In this document: piece after piece, positions 8,070 to 16,843 of the stretch | How positions within the stretch are numbered: the first letter of the stretch is position 1 | How the letters are laid out: every line of letters starts with the position of its first letter | NCBI RefSeq assembly: GCF_004803895.1 | Contig: NZ_CP021978.1 | Span: forward strand, 8,122,001 to 8,186,000 | Source: Streptomyces hawaiiensis | GTDB lineage: Bacteria; Actinomycetota; Actinomycetes; Streptomycetales; Streptomycetaceae | Length of the DNA: 64,000 nt | Direction: 5' to 3' | Notes under the pieces: model-generated | The model's database searches: none | What the model was told of the DNA's origin: nothing | What the model saw: only the letters and a program-made list of their open reading frames with translations | Translations under genes and position numbers: made by a program

Positions 8070-9731
8070 TCAGGCGCCGGTGTGGACCCGCCGGCCTTCG
8101 ACGAAGGTCTCCAGGACCCGGGTGGCGGCGATCTCCTCGGGCGGACCCGCGAACGGGTCGCGGTCGAGGACGACGAGGTCGGCCGCCTTGCCGACGGTGA
8201 TGCTGCCGGTGATGTCGCCGAGGTGATTCACATGGGCGCTGCCCGCCGTGTAGGCGGCGATGGCGGTGCCCAGGTCGATGCGCTGCTCCGGGAGGAAGGC
8301 CGGAGTGCCCTCGGGAGCCTCGGGGGAGACGCGGTTGACGGCGACATGGATGGCCTGGAGCGGATCGGGGCTGCTGACGGGCCAGTCGCTGCCCGCGGCG
8401 AGTGTCGCACCGGCGCGCAGCAGGTCTCCGAAGGGGTACTGCCACGTGCCGCGTTCCGCGCCCAGGAAGGGCAGGGTCAGTTCGTCCATCTGCGGTTCGT
8501 GGGCGGCCCACAGCATCTGCAGGTTGGCGCTCGCGCCCAGTGCGGAAAAGCGCGGCAGGTCGGCGGGGTGGACGACCTGGAGGTGCGCCAGGTGGTGGCG
8601 CGTGTCGCGGTTGCCGTTGGCGGCCCGGGCGGACTCCACGGCGTCGAGCGCCTCACGCACCGCGCGGTCGCCGAGCGCGTGGAAGTGGACCTGGAAGCCG
8701 TGCGCGTCCAGCTCCGTGACGTACTTCCGCAGCTCGCCCGGCTCGACGAAGCTGATGCCGCTGTTGTCCGAGGCGCAGCCGCAGCCGGCCAGGTAGGGGT
8801 CCAGCATGGCGGCGGTGTGGTTCTCGGCGATGCCGTCCTGCATGATCTTCACGGTGCCGGCGCGGAACCGGTCCCGGCTCAACTCCTCCCGCCGGGCGAC
8901 GAGTTCGGGGATCTGCTCGGCACCCCGTTCGCGGTCCCACCACAGGGCGCCGACGACCCGCGCGGTGAGCAGGCCCCGGTCCAGGGCCGTGAGGTAGGCC
9001 GGAGCCGGGTCGGTCAGGTTGGCGTACGTGCCGACGATGGCGTCCTGCCAGGCGGTGACACCGTGGGAGTGCAGCACGGCCTGGGCACGCAGCAGGCCGG
9101 CGAGCTGCTCCTGCGGCGTGGGGTCCGGCACCAGCCTGCCCACCAGGTGGACCGCGCCCTCCTGGAGCATCCCGGTGGGATTGCCCTCGGCATCGCGCTC
9201 GATCCGGCCGTCGGCGGGGTCGGGGGTCCGGGCGTCGATGCCCGCGCGTTCCAGGGCCCGGCTGTTGACCCAGGCGCCGTGGTGGTCACGGTTGGGCAGG
9301 AAGACGGGGCGGTCCGGGACGACCGCGTCGAGGGCCGCGGCCGTGGGGGTGCCGCCGGGGAACGCCTCCAGGGACCAGCCGCCCCCGGTGATCCACTCGA
9401 CCTCCGGGTGCTCCTGCGCGTACGCCCCGATCCTGCGCAGGTACGCGTCCGCGTCGGCGGTGTCGCCGAGATGGCACAGGCCGAGTTCGAGGCCCGCGCC
9501 CATCGGATGGACGTGGGCGTCCTGGAAGCCCGGCAGCAGCAGCTTCCCGGCCAGGTCGACGACCTCCGTGCGCGGCCCGATCAGCTCGCGCACCTCGTCG
9601 TGGCCGACGGCGACGATCCGCCCGCCGCGCACGGCCACCGAGGTGGCGCGGCTGCGGGCCGGGCCGACGGTGTGCACCGGACCGCCGGTCAGGACGAGGT
9701 CCGCGGGTCCCTGGGCAGGGGGGTGTGACAT
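8070..9731 (-). CDS. amidohydrolase, YtcJ type
   Basis: A 553-residue metal-dependent hydrolase. The N-terminal strand-rich part (DLVLTGGPVHTVG) leads to the metal-binding DAHVHPMG, with further His in the barrel (HFHALGDRAV, HHLAHLQVVHP) and the late Asp region AAGSDWPVSS. This is the YtcJ/exoenzyme-regulatory AepA pattern. ATG at 9731 has GGAG 9 nt upstream. It starts 21 nt after the APC permease stop, so the two form an operon; an imported amine or amide may be its substrate, which is inference. Confidence 0.88.
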   Translation of the reverse strand: MSHPPAQGPADLVLTGGPVHTVGPARSRATSVAVRGGRIVAVGHDEVRELIGPRTEVVDLAGKLLLPGFQDAHVHPMGAGLELGLCHLGDTADADAYLRRIGAYAQEHPEVEWITGGGWSLEAFPGGTPTAAALDAVVPDRPVFLPNRDHHGAWVNSRALERAGIDARTPDPADGRIERDAEGNPTGMLQEGAVHLVGRLVPDPTPQEQLAGLLRAQAVLHSHGVTAWQDAIVGTYANLTDPAPAYLTALDRGLLTARVVGALWWDRERGAEQIPELVARREELSRDRFRAGTVKIMQDGIAENHTAAMLDPYLAGCGCASDNSGISFVEPGELRKYVTELDAHGFQVHFHALGDRAVREALDAVESARAANGNRDTRHHLAHLQVVHPADLPRFSALGASANLQMLWAAHEPQMDELTLPFLGAERGTWQYPFGDLLRAGATLAAGSDWPVSSPDPLQAIHVAVNRVSPEAPEGTPAFLPEQRIDLGTAIAAYTAGSAHVNHLGDITGSITVGKAADLVVLDRDPFAGPPEEIAATRVLETFVEGRRVHTGA

Positions 9732-9752
9732 CGGGGTGAACTCCAAGGAGGG

Positions 9753-11249
9753 TCAGACCGCCGTGCGGTCCATCGGCAGGGTGAGGGCCTCGGCGTCGGT
9801 GCCGCGCCCGGTGGTGAAGTAGGGCGAGCGCCGGACGTACTTGGCGACGGCGGCCATGCCGAGGCCGGCGAGCACGATCACGGCGGGCAGCGAGAACATG
9901 AACCAGCCGTTGTCCGGGCTGAGTTCGAAGTGATCGCTCATGGTGAGGTACGAGTATCCGAGGTAGCCGCCCAGGCCCAGCAGCACCAGCCCGGACACGG
10001 CGGGCACGCCGACGGCGAGCAGCGCCTCGCGCGGCCCTTCGTGCCGTGCGGCGCGAAAGCGAACGGCGCAGGCGAGCGCGGTGAGGCCGTAGTAGAGGGC
10101 CACGATCAGGCCGATGGCGTTGACGGCGGCCAGCAGCATGTCGCTCAGCCTGGGGATCGCGAAGGCGAGCAGGGCGATCACGGCGGCGACGGACATCACG
10201 ACGACCGTCCCGGCGGCGGGTGTGCCGTAGCGCGGGTGGACCCGGGTCCACAGCGGGCCCATGGTGCGGTCGCGGCCCATGGCGAGCAGGCCGCGCGCCG
10301 TGGGGATCAGGGTGGCCTGCACGGAGGCGACGGCGGAGCACATCAGGGCGATCAGGGGCAGCGTGGCCCAGGGCTCGGCGGCCAGTTTCTCCCCGAGGTA
10401 GCCGAGGGCCTGCGGGCCGTTGCGGACGAGTTCGGCCAGGCTCATCTCCCGCTGGAAGGCGACCGAGGCGAAGAGGAACAGGCCGAGCATCGCGAACAGG
10501 GCGATGAGCCCGCCACGGGCCGAGTCCCCCGGGTCCTTCGTCTCCTCGGTGACGCTGAACGCCGCGTCCCAGCCCCAGAAGAAGAACACCGCGAGGACCA
10601 TGCCCTGGGCGAACGCGGTGCCGCTGGAGATCTCGAACGGGTCGAACCAGGACAGCGAGACGGCGTGGTCGCCGGTGACCAGGGCCCAGCCGCAGAAGCC
10701 GAGCAGCACCGCGTACTCGAAGACCAGCAGGGCGAACTGGAACCGGGTCGCGCCCCGGACGCCGGTGACGGCCAGGGCGGTGAGGGCGAGCAGGATCACC
10801 AGCCCGACCGCCGTGCAGACACCCGTGGACGTCGGATCCAGGGCGATGCCCGCCAGGCTGCGCACGCCGGCCTTGTTGGCGAAGGCCAGCACGACCGAGC
10901 CCATGATCGCGCTGGTGTAGGCGCAGAAGATGACCGAGCCGACCAGGGTCACCCAGCCGGTGAGGAAGCCGGGCCAGGGGCCGAGGGATCTGCCGACCCA
11001 GGTGTAGCCGTTGCCGCAGTTGGGTTCGGAGCGGTTCAGACGGGCGTAGGCGAGGGCGATGCCCAGCACCGGCAGGAACGCCAGCAGCAGGAGCGCCGGG
11101 GCCTGCAGGCCCACGACGGTCGCGATCGTGCCCATGCCGATGGCGATGCTGGTGGTGGCCGCGGTGCTGGACGCGGCGATGGCGACACCGTCGACGACGC
11201 CGAGGGAACGGCGCAGCGCGGGGCGTGGCGGGGGCGGTGCGGACGACAT
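9753..11249 (-). CDS. APC-superfamily amino acid/amine permease
   Basis: A 498-residue protein with about 12 to 14 membrane segments. The N-terminal segment carries the substrate-backbone-binding pattern GVVDGVAIAASSTAATTS followed by a proline-rich helix, and NCGNGYTWVGRSLGPWPGF is typical of APC helix 2-3. GAGGAG precedes the ATG at 11249. It is the first gene of the permease-amidohydrolase operon and faces a TetR gene across a spacer that holds a palindrome. Confidence 0.88.
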   Translation of the reverse strand: MSSAPPPPRPALRRSLGVVDGVAIAASSTAATTSIAIGMGTIATVVGLQAPALLLLAFLPVLGIALAYARLNRSEPNCGNGYTWVGRSLGPWPGFLTGWVTLVGSVIFCAYTSAIMGSVVLAFANKAGVRSLAGIALDPTSTGVCTAVGLVILLALTALAVTGVRGATRFQFALLVFEYAVLLGFCGWALVTGDHAVSLSWFDPFEISSGTAFAQGMVLAVFFFWGWDAAFSVTEETKDPGDSARGGLIALFAMLGLFLFASVAFQREMSLAELVRNGPQALGYLGEKLAAEPWATLPLIALMCSAVASVQATLIPTARGLLAMGRDRTMGPLWTRVHPRYGTPAAGTVVVMSVAAVIALLAFAIPRLSDMLLAAVNAIGLIVALYYGLTALACAVRFRAARHEGPREALLAVGVPAVSGLVLLGLGGYLGYSYLTMSDHFELSPDNGWFMFSLPAVIVLAGLGMAAVAKYVRRSPYFTTGRGTDAEALTLPMDRTAV

Positions 11250-11320
11250 GGAGGGCTCCTCGGGGACGGGGTGGGAAGAGCCGCGCGGGACTGTGATGGA
11301 ACAGCCGGTGTCCACATTGG

Positions 11321-11335
11321 GTCAACCCTGTTGAC
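11321..11335. promoter_or_regulatory. palindrome in permease/TetR spacer
   Basis: GTCAAC-CCT-GTTGAC is a perfect 6-3-6 inverted repeat. On the reverse strand it includes TTGACC, a plausible -35 hexamer for the permease gene. A dimeric regulator, most simply the neighbouring TetR protein, could bind here; this is inferred. Confidence 0.5.
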
Positions 11336-11366
11336 GTAAGGCGAAGCGGGTCGTTCACTGCGTTAC

Positions 11367-11437
11367 GCGAGAAGCGCCGGTGCGCAAGAAGCGCTCGGTG
11401 CGCGAGAAGTCGCCGGTGTGTGAGAAGCCTTCGGTGC
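11367..11437. repeat. imperfect 18-bp tandem repeat, four copies
   Basis: Four successive units (11367-11383, 11384-11401, 11402-11419, 11420-11437) share the pattern G-y-r-AGAAG-n3-n-CGGTG-y, and a partial fifth begins at 11438. The unit is 17 or 18 bp, so the array keeps a six-codon phase. It lies directly upstream of the TetR ribosome-binding site. Confidence 0.75.
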
Positions 11438-11458
11438 GCGAGGAGAGGAGTCCCGGTC

Positions 11459-12172
11459 ATGACCACCCGTGTCCCGCGGGAGCGCCGGCGTAGGAGGCCG
11501 ACCCGCTCGGGGGTGCTGCTGTCGGAGGACCTGATCGTGGAGACCGCCTTGCGGCTCATCGGCGAGCACGGACCCGAGGCGCTGAGCGTGCGCCGGCTCG
11601 GCGCGGCCCTGGGGTGCGATCCGACCGCGCTGTACCGCTACTTCCACGGCACCGACGACCTGGTGCTCGCCATCGCCGACCGGATCATCGGCGACGCCAT
11701 GACCGGCTTCGCCCCTGGGGACGACTGGGTGGACTCGCTGCGCGAGATGGCCCTCAGGGTCCGCGCGGGTTACCTCGCCCATCCCCGCGCGGCCGCCATG
11801 GCCGCCCACCGCGTGACCCGGCGCCGGAACGAGATCCGCGCCGTGGAGACGGGGATCGGCCTGCTGCTCACCGCGGGCTTCCCGCCGGCCGACGCCGCAC
11901 GGCTCTACCTGGCCTTCATCGACACCGTGCTCAGCCACGCCGCCACGGAGGCGGCGTTCCACGCGCTTCCCCCGCAGCAGCGCGAGGCCGACCGCCGGTC
12001 GTGGCGGGACGTCTACCAGGATCTCGATCCGGCGACGTACCCCGCCCTCACCGCGGTGCGCCCGGAGCTGCCCGCGATGGCGGACAGCTCCTTCGAGCAG
12101 GCGGTGGACCTTTTGCTGGAGGCCCTGGCGGGCCGGGTACGCGCCCTCACGCGGCGGCCGAAAGGGCGGTGA
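11459..12172 (+). CDS. TetR-family transcriptional regulator
   Basis: A 237-residue regulator. After a basic N-terminus (RERRRRRPTRS) comes the TetR helix-turn-helix, residues about 20-65, ending in the diagnostic LGCDPTALYRYFHGTDDLV. The C-terminal domain is helical and ligand-binding. The ATG at 11459 follows GAGGAGAGGAG; the frame extends upstream only through the tandem repeats. The stop lies 26 bp inside the oleD 3' end on the other strand. It may control the divergent permease operon or the ole operon. Confidence 0.88.
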   Translation: MTTRVPRERRRRRPTRSGVLLSEDLIVETALRLIGEHGPEALSVRRLGAALGCDPTALYRYFHGTDDLVLAIADRIIGDAMTGFAPGDDWVDSLREMALRVRAGYLAHPRAAAMAAHRVTRRRNEIRAVETGIGLLLTAGFPPADAARLYLAFIDTVLSHAATEAAFHALPPQQREADRRSWRDVYQDLDPATYPALTAVRPELPAMADSSFEQAVDLLLEALAGRVRALTRRPKGR

Positions 12173-13127
12173 TGCCCGCGTCGAAGGTGATCGTCGGCTC
12201 GAACTCCAGGTCGCGCCGGGCCGCTTCGACGCTGAACCAGTGGGGGTGCACCAACTCGGCGACGAGGAAGCGGCTGAGTGCGTGGGTGCGGGTGAGGCCC
12301 GCGAGACGCAGGGCGGCCTCGGAGCCGGCCGCGGCGGCGTGGGCCAGCGGGCGAGGCACCGTGCACCACGTGGCCCGCAGGCCCGCCGCGCGCAGGAAGG
12401 CGGCGGCGATGTCACGCAGCGGGCGCGGGTCGTCCTGGGTGATGAAGTAGGCGCGGCCTCCGACGGTGCGCCCCTCCCGGAGCCGGTCCAGGGCGAGCAG
12501 ATGGGCGTCGGCGGCGGTGTGCAGGTGGGTCGTGTCGACGAGGTTCGTGCCGTCGCCGGGCAGCACCAGCCGGCCAGCGCGGACGGCGCGTGCCAGGGCG
12601 GGCGCGAAGTGCGGGTCGCCGGGGCCCCAGATGATGTGGGGGCGCAGGGAGACGGTGGCCAGGCCGGGCCCGTGGGCGGCCAGGACGAGGGCTTCCGCGT
12701 GCGCCTTGGTGCGCGGGTAGGCGGCCAGGTGCCGGCGGGGGTAGGGGCAGCGTTCGTCGGCGTTCTCCAGACCGCCCGGCCGGAAGACGACGCTGGCGGT
12801 CGAGGTGTGGACGAGGGTGCCGACTCCCCGCGCGCGGCACTGGTCGATGACGTTGCGGGTGCCGACGACGTTGGTTCTCCAGTACGGGGCGAGCGGGCCG
12901 CTGACTCCGGCGAGGGCGGCGTTGTGGATGACGGCGTCGCAGCCGGCGAGCGCGCGTGACACGGCGGCCGGATCGGCCAGGTCTCCCTGGTGGTGCCGGA
13001 CGCCGAGGCTCTCCAGGGCGGGGCTCGGGCGGCGGCCCAGGGAGGAGACCGCCGTGCCCCGGGCGACGAGCCGGCGGCAGATCTCCTGCCCCAGGAAGCC
13101 GCTCCCGCCGGTGACCAGGACCCTCAA
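12147..13127 (-). CDS. oleD: OleD-like NAD(P)-dependent 2-alkyl-3-ketoacid reductase
   Basis: A 326-residue extended short-chain dehydrogenase: Rossmann motif GGSGFLG at the N-terminus, Ser region HTSTASVVF and catalytic YPRTK. The 3-beta-HSD-like C-terminal half contains LRPHIIWGPGDPHF. In the Ole pathway OleD reduces the beta-keto acid made by OleA to a beta-hydroxy acid. The TTG start at 13127 overlaps the oleC stop (TTGA) and has GGGAGG upstream, so translation is coupled. The order A-B-C-D and the neighbours make the assignment strong. The last 26 bp overlap the convergent TetR gene. Confidence 0.88.
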   Translation of the reverse strand: MRVLVTGGSGFLGQEICRRLVARGTAVSSLGRRPSPALESLGVRHHQGDLADPAAVSRALAGCDAVIHNAALAGVSGPLAPYWRTNVVGTRNVIDQCRARGVGTLVHTSTASVVFRPGGLENADERCPYPRRHLAAYPRTKAHAEALVLAAHGPGLATVSLRPHIIWGPGDPHFAPALARAVRAGRLVLPGDGTNLVDTTHLHTAADAHLLALDRLREGRTVGGRAYFITQDDPRPLRDIAAAFLRAAGLRATWCTVPRPLAHAAAAGSEAALRLAGLTRTHALSRFLVAELVHPHWFSVEAARRDLEFEPTITFDAGITALSAAA

Positions 13128-14713
13128 CGGCGGCCTCCCGAGGCGTACTCGGCGAGCCGGGCGCGGTCGATCTTGGAGTTGTGCCGGATGTCGGTGGGGA
13201 AGCGGGGGTGGAACAGCACGGTGCCGATGCGGCGGCCGTGATGGTGGCCGCCGAGGGAGGCGCGCAACGCGTCCAGGACGGCGTCCCGCCGTGCGCCGCG
13301 CTCGGGCTCGACACACAGCACCGCCCGCTGACGTCCGGCGGGGCCGACGCCGACCAGGGCGGTGCGGCGGACCCCGGAGGCGATGTCGGCGGCGGCCTCG
13401 ACGTCCTCGGTGGTGAGGGTGAAGCCGTCGCCGGTGACGAGGTGGGCCGTGCGGCCGAGGTACCAGAGGCGGCCTTCGTCGTCGAGGCGTCCCAGGTCGC
13501 CGGTGCGGTGCCACAGTGTGCCGTCCGTGAGGGACTTGGCGGCTCCGGTGGCGTCGGGGCGGGCGTGGTAGGCGGGGCTGACCACGGGGCCCGCTACGGC
13601 GATCTCGCCCAGACCGGTGGCGTCCGCGTCCAGGACGCACGCCCCGACGCCGGGCAGGGGTCGGCCCAGGCACGTGCCGGAGTGGTCCGGGGGCGGCTGG
13701 ACCCGCAGGGCGCGCAGCTCGTCGGCGTCGATGGCGGTGGCGGGCAGGCACTCGGTGGCGCCGTAGACGCTGAGGATCTCCGCCCCGGGCGGGAGGGCGC
13801 TGGCGAGGAGTTCGACGAGACGGGGGCGCAGGGGTGCGCCGAAGGAGAGCACGCGGCGGACCGAGGGCAGTGTCAGGCCGTGGCGTGCGCAGTGACCGGC
13901 GATCAGACCCAGGATCGCCGGTGAGCCGAGGACGATGTCCGCCCGGTGGCGCAGGAGGGGGCCGACCAGGTGGCCCGGGGGTGTGCGCGCCGGGGCCAGA
14001 TGGTCGACCTGCGGGGCGACGGTCGTCAGGCCGAGCAGCGGACCGAGCGCGGCGAACGGCAGGAAGCAGGAGAGCAGGACGTCGCCGGCCTCCGGGCGCA
14101 GTACGGCGTCCAGGGCGCCGAGCTGCCCGGCGAGGGTGGTGTAGCGGTATTCCACGCCCTTGGGCTGCCCGGTGGAGCCGGAGGTGAAGGCGATCATCGC
14201 CAGGTCCTCCGCCCGGGGCTCGGGGACGTGCGGCCCCGGGCCGCTGCCGTCCGGCACCGCCAAGGGCAGGCTCCGCCCCAGGAGTCGGCCCCGGCCCGGG
14301 AAGTCCCGGCCGGTGACCAGGGCCGTACGGACGTGGCCGCGGCCCCAGCCAAGCGCCCGGCGCGCCACATGTGCCAGGGGCTCCCCGATGAAGACGCCGG
14401 GGGCGATCTCGTCCAGACAGCGCCGCACCTCGGCCCGCGGCTCGATCAGCACCGGGACGGCACCGAGCGAGGTCAACGCGTAGACGGCCGCCACGAGCCG
14501 GTAGGCGTCTCTCGTCATCACCACGGCTTTGTCACCGCGCCGCACTCCCGTGGACCGGAGGGCGTCGGCGGTACGCAGGCAGCCGTCCAGCAGCTGCGCC
14601 GCCGTGACGTCCTCGGCGGAGACGGGGCCGGTGCAGCGGACGAGCACGGTCGCCTGCGGCTGCTCGGTCAGCCGGGACAGGCGGGTGAAGATGCCAGCGG
14701 ATGCGGGGGTCAT
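13124..14713 (-). CDS. oleC: OleC-like beta-lactone synthetase (AMP-ligase fold)
   Basis: A 529-residue member of the ANL adenylating superfamily. The P-loop FTSGSTGQPKG lies at about residue 175, with YGATE, the hinge/A7-type TGDLGRLDDEGRLWYLGR and the C-terminal FPTDIRHNSKIDR. That terminal DIRHN-K pattern is what I recall for OleC as opposed to acyl-CoA ligases. OleC activates the beta-hydroxy acid with ATP and closes a beta-lactone. The ATG overlaps the oleB stop (ATGA). Confidence 0.88.
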   Translation of the reverse strand: MTPASAGIFTRLSRLTEQPQATVLVRCTGPVSAEDVTAAQLLDGCLRTADALRSTGVRRGDKAVVMTRDAYRLVAAVYALTSLGAVPVLIEPRAEVRRCLDEIAPGVFIGEPLAHVARRALGWGRGHVRTALVTGRDFPGRGRLLGRSLPLAVPDGSGPGPHVPEPRAEDLAMIAFTSGSTGQPKGVEYRYTTLAGQLGALDAVLRPEAGDVLLSCFLPFAALGPLLGLTTVAPQVDHLAPARTPPGHLVGPLLRHRADIVLGSPAILGLIAGHCARHGLTLPSVRRVLSFGAPLRPRLVELLASALPPGAEILSVYGATECLPATAIDADELRALRVQPPPDHSGTCLGRPLPGVGACVLDADATGLGEIAVAGPVVSPAYHARPDATGAAKSLTDGTLWHRTGDLGRLDDEGRLWYLGRTAHLVTGDGFTLTTEDVEAAADIASGVRRTALVGVGPAGRQRAVLCVEPERGARRDAVLDALRASLGGHHHGRRIGTVLFHPRFPTDIRHNSKIDRARLAEYASGGRR

Positions 14714-15651
14714 CGCCCTCCTCGCAGGAAGTCGCGGACGCGGACGCCGAGTTCGTCGCCGGCGTCGTCCATCACCAGGTGGCCGGCGCGTGGGAAGCGG
14801 TGGACCACGGCGTGCGGGTGGCGGCGGATCCACTCGGCGAGGACCAGCGGCGTGAAGACCGGATCGCGCATGCCCCAGCCGATGAGCATGGGCAGGTTCC
14901 CGAGGCCGTCGGCCCCCTCGGGCGGGGTGAGCAGCCGCCAGGCCTCGTCGGAGGGGTCCCGGGGGATGGCGCGGACGAACTCCGTGATGGCCCGGCGGTT
15001 GCCCCGGCGCGCGTGGGGCAGCAGGTAGGCGCGCCGCTCGGCAGCACTGAGCCGTCGGGTGACGCCGACGCGCACCGTGGCCCGGGCGAAGGCGTTGGTG
15101 GCGTGCACCGCGGCGGCCACCGGACGGTGGTCCCGGATCCAGCGCAGGTAGAACGGCAGCCGGTAGCCGTCGGGCCAGGGGAAGGCGATGGTGTTGAGGA
15201 CCACTAGGCGGGAGACGACGCCGGGATTGCGCAGCATCCAGGCGACGCCGAGCGGGCCGCCCCAGTCGTGCACGGCGAACGTCCAGCCGCCGGGCGGGGC
15301 GCCCTCGTCGCGGACCAGGTGGTGGTAGAGGGCGTCCAGGTGGTCCAGTTGATGCAGGTACCGGGCCGTCGGGCCGGGCGGTGCCGGGATGTGCTGGGAC
15401 AGGCCGAGGCCGGGAAGGTCCGGGGCCAGGCACCGGGCGTGCGGGACCAGCGCGGGGAGCAGCTTGCGCCAGGCGTAGCTCCAGGTCGGATTGCCGTGCA
15501 GGAACAGCAGCGGGCCGCCCGTGCCGACGTCGAGGTAGTGCTGGCCGGTCGACGGCACGAGCCGCCAGTGCTCGCGGGCGGGGTAACCGGGCAGCAGCTC
15601 CTGGAGGACGGACGTGCGCGTGGCGGCCGGGCGCCGGCTCTCGGCGGTCAC
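14710..15651 (-). CDS. oleB: OleB-like beta-lactone decarboxylase (haloalkane-dehalogenase fold)
   Basis: A 313-residue alpha/beta hydrolase. HGNPTWSYAWRKLLP provides the oxyanion region and VHDWGGP the nucleophile elbow, with Asp129 as nucleophile rather than Ser; a late acid and GHLVMDDAGDEL supply the His. Asp nucleophiles are shared by haloalkane dehalogenases and OleB, and the operon context decides for OleB, which splits a beta-lactone into an alkene and CO2. GTG at 15651 overlaps the oleA stop (GTGA). Confidence 0.88.
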   Translation of the reverse strand: MTAESRRPAATRTSVLQELLPGYPAREHWRLVPSTGQHYLDVGTGGPLLFLHGNPTWSYAWRKLLPALVPHARCLAPDLPGLGLSQHIPAPPGPTARYLHQLDHLDALYHHLVRDEGAPPGGWTFAVHDWGGPLGVAWMLRNPGVVSRLVVLNTIAFPWPDGYRLPFYLRWIRDHRPVAAAVHATNAFARATVRVGVTRRLSAAERRAYLLPHARRGNRRAITEFVRAIPRDPSDEAWRLLTPPEGADGLGNLPMLIGWGMRDPVFTPLVLAEWIRRHPHAVVHRFPRAGHLVMDDAGDELGVRVRDFLRGGR

Positions 15652-16700
15652 CAGCGGACCAGCGCCAGACCGAAGCTCATGCCACTGGCCAGGCCGAGCA
15701 TCGCCACGGTGTCCCCGGGCTCGATACGGTCGCTCTCCCGCGCCTTGACCAGTTGCAGGGGCAGGGAGGCCGCGGCGCAGTTGCCGTGCTCGGCGACGGT
15801 GGGCATGCACCGGTCGGCGGGCAGCGGCAGCCTCTCGACGATCTCCTGGTACTGCGGCATGCCGATCTGGTGCACGGCGATGAAGGCGCTGGCACGGACC
15901 GCCTCCAACTCCCGCTCCGCTGACCTCTGGAGGAACGTCAGGCCCTCGACCGCGGTCGTGCGCAGCAGGTCGCCGTTGAGCCGGATCGTCAGGTGCTCGT
16001 CGTCGAACGCCCGCGGGTGCATCGAGCCGCCGCCGCTCACGGTGCAGGCGTTCCAGGCGGTCGAGTCCGCGGCGAACCGCAGGGTGAGCACTCCGGGGTC
16101 GCCGTCCTCGGCGGGCCCCGCGGTCAGCAGCAGGGCGGCGCCGGCGTCGGAGACGGTGTAGCCGGGCATGGCCCGCAACAGGGCCTCGTGATCGGGGACG
16201 TGCCAGCGCGTGACCATGGAGCCCACCTCGCCGCAGGCGATGAGCACCGTGCGGTAACGGCGGGTGGCGATGAACGCGTCGGCCACCTCCATCGCGTTGA
16301 GGACGCTGTTGCAGGCGTTCGTCACGTCGAACACCGGGCAGGCGGCGCCCAGTTTGGCGGCCACCAGATGCGAGGTCGACGGTTCGATCATGTCCTGGCT
16401 GGTGGCGGCGAACAGCAGCAGGTCCACCTCGTCGATGGCCGTGCCGGCCTCCGCGAGCGCCTTGCGGGCCGCGGCGACCGCGAGGTCCGAGGCGCACTCG
16501 CCCTCCTCGGAGACATGGACACCACGCACTCCGGTGATGTCCTCGATCAGGCCGGGCGGCGGTACGTAGGGGCTTTGGGCGGCGGCGATCCCGGCCCGGA
16601 TCTCCTCCATGGTCCGGTAGCGGGACGGCAGATGGACGGCGACGGCTGTCAAGCGGGCACGCGGGGCTTCGAGCACCGCGCCACCGTAACGGCCGGTCAC
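15648..16700 (-). CDS. oleA: OleA-like thiolase for head-to-head acyl condensation
   Basis: A 350-residue thiolase-fold protein of the FabH/KAS III type. Active-site Cys130 lies in DVTNACNSVLNAM; a His-containing segment (VHQIGMPQYQEI) and Asn region (EHGNCAAASLP) follow. Glu106 in IEPSTS corresponds, from memory, to the Glu that lets OleA bind a second acyl chain. It joins two acyl thioesters into a beta-keto acid. The GTG at 16700 has no clear ribosome-binding site, and a GTG about 24 nt further in is possible. It is the first gene of the operon and diverges from the PKS gene by 143 bp. Confidence 0.88.
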   Translation of the reverse strand: MTGRYGGAVLEAPRARLTAVAVHLPSRYRTMEEIRAGIAAAQSPYVPPPGLIEDITGVRGVHVSEEGECASDLAVAAARKALAEAGTAIDEVDLLLFAATSQDMIEPSTSHLVAAKLGAACPVFDVTNACNSVLNAMEVADAFIATRRYRTVLIACGEVGSMVTRWHVPDHEALLRAMPGYTVSDAGAALLLTAGPAEDGDPGVLTLRFAADSTAWNACTVSGGGSMHPRAFDDEHLTIRLNGDLLRTTAVEGLTFLQRSAERELEAVRASAFIAVHQIGMPQYQEIVERLPLPADRCMPTVAEHGNCAAASLPLQLVKARESDRIEPGDTVAMLGLASGMSFGLALVRW

Positions 16701-16716
16701 GCACCGTCACAGAGAG

Positions 16717-16756
16717 TTCACTCGTGTGGTGGACGGGGATCACGCCCACGGGTGAA
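16717..16756. promoter_or_regulatory. inverted repeat in the oleA/PKS divergent spacer
   Basis: TTCACTCGTG (16717-16726) is mirrored by CACGGGTGAA (16747-16756), 9 of 10 positions pairing, with 20 bp between the arms. The arm centres are 30 bp apart, about three helical turns. It lies between the starts of the ole operon and the polyketide synthase, so one factor could govern both. No obvious pathway regulator gene sits inside the cluster. Confidence 0.45.
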
Positions 16757-16843
16757 ACGAACCTTGGCCGCCCGCCCACCAGGGCAGTGTCCCCCCGCTC
16801 GGACCGACAAGCAGGGCAACGCGGGGCGGCAGGGGGGCAGTTC

